From JAGTVG01 sp964389805 (lineage in GTDB: Bacteria > Bacteroidota > Bacteroidia > Cytophagales > Cyclobacteriaceae), in assembly GCA_964389805.1 (NCBI GenBank), contig CAYMFU010000219.1:1-22971 (forward strand): a DNA stretch of 22,971 nt, written 5' to 3'. Under the pieces are notes generated by a model. That model was not told where the DNA came from and made no database searches. It saw nothing but the letters and a program-made list of their open reading frames with translations. A program made the translations under genes and the position numbers. Shown here piece after piece: positions 21,956-22,971 of this stretch; positions within the stretch are counted from its first letter, which is position 1; each line of letters starts with the position of its first letter.

Positions 21956-22971
21956 ATGAACGAAATTCAAATTGCAAAACTGGCTTCTGGCCAACTCAGG
22001 AAAACTGGTGTCAAAGAAAGGATCTCCAAAATTAAGTTTTTAAAGAAAGTTATCCTTAATAAAAGGGAGGCGATAATAGATAGAATACAACAGGATACCG
22101 GAAAATCCAGGTCAGATGCTTTAATATCTGAAATATTTGGTGTGCTGGATCATTTAACCTACCTCGAAAAGAGCGGTGAAAAGATGTTAAAAGATAAGAA
22201 AGTATCGACTCCGATTGCCTTGATGGGGAAGAAATCGAGAATATATTTTGAACCGATGGGGGTGATCTTGATTATTTCTCCATGGAATTATCCATTTTAT
22301 CAAGCCATTGTGCCTATTACTGCAGCTTTCCTAGCAGGCAATTCGGTAATCTATAAGCCATCAGAGCACACACCTTTGGAAGGCCTGGTTGAGGAGCTTC
22401 TTTTAGAAGCCACTTTTCAAAGCGATTGGGTACAAATAGTATATGGTGATGGAAAAGCCGGGGCATCACTGATTGATCAGCACCCGGATAAGATCTTTTT
22501 TACTGGCAGTGAAAGAACTGGGATAAAGATCATGGAACAGGCAGCAAAGAATTTAATCCCTGTAGAACTGGAATTAGGGGGTAAAGATCCAATGATCGTT
22601 TTTGAAGATGCGAATATCAAGCGGGCTGTCGCAGGAGCGGTCTGGGGAGGATTAACCAACCTGGGACAATCTTGCACCTCAGTTGAAAGAATTTATGTTC
22701 AGAAATCCATATATGGGGAGTTTAAAAAGGAATTAGTTGAACAGGTCCAACGTATAAAACAGGAAACCGATGGGGATGGAGATGCAGATGTTGGGGCGAT
22801 GACAACTGATTTTCAGATTGAGATTGTCAGGAAACAATTAGAAGATGCCAGGAACAAACTGGCAGAGGTCATTTCCGCACCAGGGGATGATGAATCAAAA
22901 TTGCTTTCACCAGCCATTATTGATAATGTATCAGATACAATGGAAATCATGAAAGATGAAACTTTCGGTCC
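21956..22971 (+). CDS. ALDH3-type aldehyde dehydrogenase, 3'-truncated
   Basis: The frame starts at ATG 21956 and stays open to the window end, giving 338 complete codons; the last ~110-120 residues are missing. It oxidises aldehydes to acids with NAD(P)+. The cofactor loop is ILIISPWNYPF, then FFTGSERTG. The general base Glu206 lies in LELGGKDP and the nucleophile Cys240 in GQSCTSVER, 34 residues apart as expected. The positions are close to Glu209/Cys243 of mammalian ALDH3A1, and the short N-terminus fits the class 3 group, which includes fatty aldehyde dehydrogenases. DETFGP at the cut end is the usual EXFGP-type motif. It follows the GMC oxidoreductase and its small partner by 69 nt, so the product of the first enzyme is a likely substrate. 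Confidence 0.93.
   Translation, partial: MNEIQIAKLASGQLRKTGVKERISKIKFLKKVILNKREAIIDRIQQDTGKSRSDALISEIFGVLDHLTYLEKSGEKMLKDKKVSTPIALMGKKSRIYFEPMGVILIISPWNYPFYQAIVPITAAFLAGNSVIYKPSEHTPLEGLVEELLLEATFQSDWVQIVYGDGKAGASLIDQHPDKIFFTGSERTGIKIMEQAAKNLIPVELELGGKDPMIVFEDANIKRAVAGAVWGGLTNLGQSCTSVERIYVQKSIYGEFKKELVEQVQRIKQETDGDGDADVGAMTTDFQIEIVRKQLEDARNKLAEVISAPGDDESKLLSPAIIDNVSDTMEIMKDETFG

Noticed and set aside
1..22971. CRISPR array, tRNA/rRNA, insertion sequence or prophage
   Set aside because: No regular repeat-spacer pattern, no tRNA cloverleaf, and no transposase, integrase or phage structural motif was seen by reading both strands.

Overview
The window looks like chromosomal DNA of a free-living member of the Bacteroidota, probably Cytophagales or a relative. 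The base composition is AT-rich. Start regions mostly lack strong Shine-Dalgarno sequences, and several are preceded by the Bacteroidota -7 element TAnnTTTG. A large two-module FtsX/MacB-type permease without a linked ATPase, a 4-TM LytTR regulator and several exported carbohydrate-active proteins are typical of that phylum. I see no rRNA, tRNA, CRISPR array, insertion sequence or phage gene.

Region 1 (1-5450, + strand) is a compact operon of four exported or surface hydrolase-like proteins: an alkaline-phosphatase-superfamily phosphodiesterase (cut by the window edge), a membrane-anchored GH29 alpha-L-fucosidase, a lipoprotein of the Ca2+-dependent PI-PLC type, and a 696-residue lipoprotein of unknown function. 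The last two overlap by ATGA. Together they look like machinery for dismantling a phosphorylated, fucosylated or inositol-containing substrate, although no SusC/SusD pair is visible.

Region 2 (5451-9538) holds a membrane LytTR transcription factor, a small secreted beta-rich protein with its own promoter and a strong terminator, and a convergent FtsX-family permease.

Region 3 (9539-14564) holds deoC and a secreted GH43-like protein as a two-gene minus-strand operon, divergent from a POT-family peptide transporter. A cold-shock protein with a clean intrinsic terminator follows, then a minus-strand pair encoding a TruC-like pseudouridine synthase and a SUI1/YciH-family factor.

Region 4 (14565-17934) holds an SLC12-type cation-chloride cotransporter homologue, an orphan 87-residue protein and a cytosolic cyclophilin.

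Region 5 (17989-22971) is the most interesting part. A 601-residue uncharacterised protein with TIM-barrel/FMN-enzyme-like glycine motifs and a cysteine-rich C-terminal part is divergent from a GMC-family flavin oxidoreductase with a four-cysteine cluster. That gene is followed by a 144-residue possible small subunit and an ALDH3-type aldehyde dehydrogenase, cut at the window end. The order suggests oxidation of an alcohol to an aldehyde to a carboxylic acid, plausibly a long-chain substrate. This is an inference from family membership and gene order.
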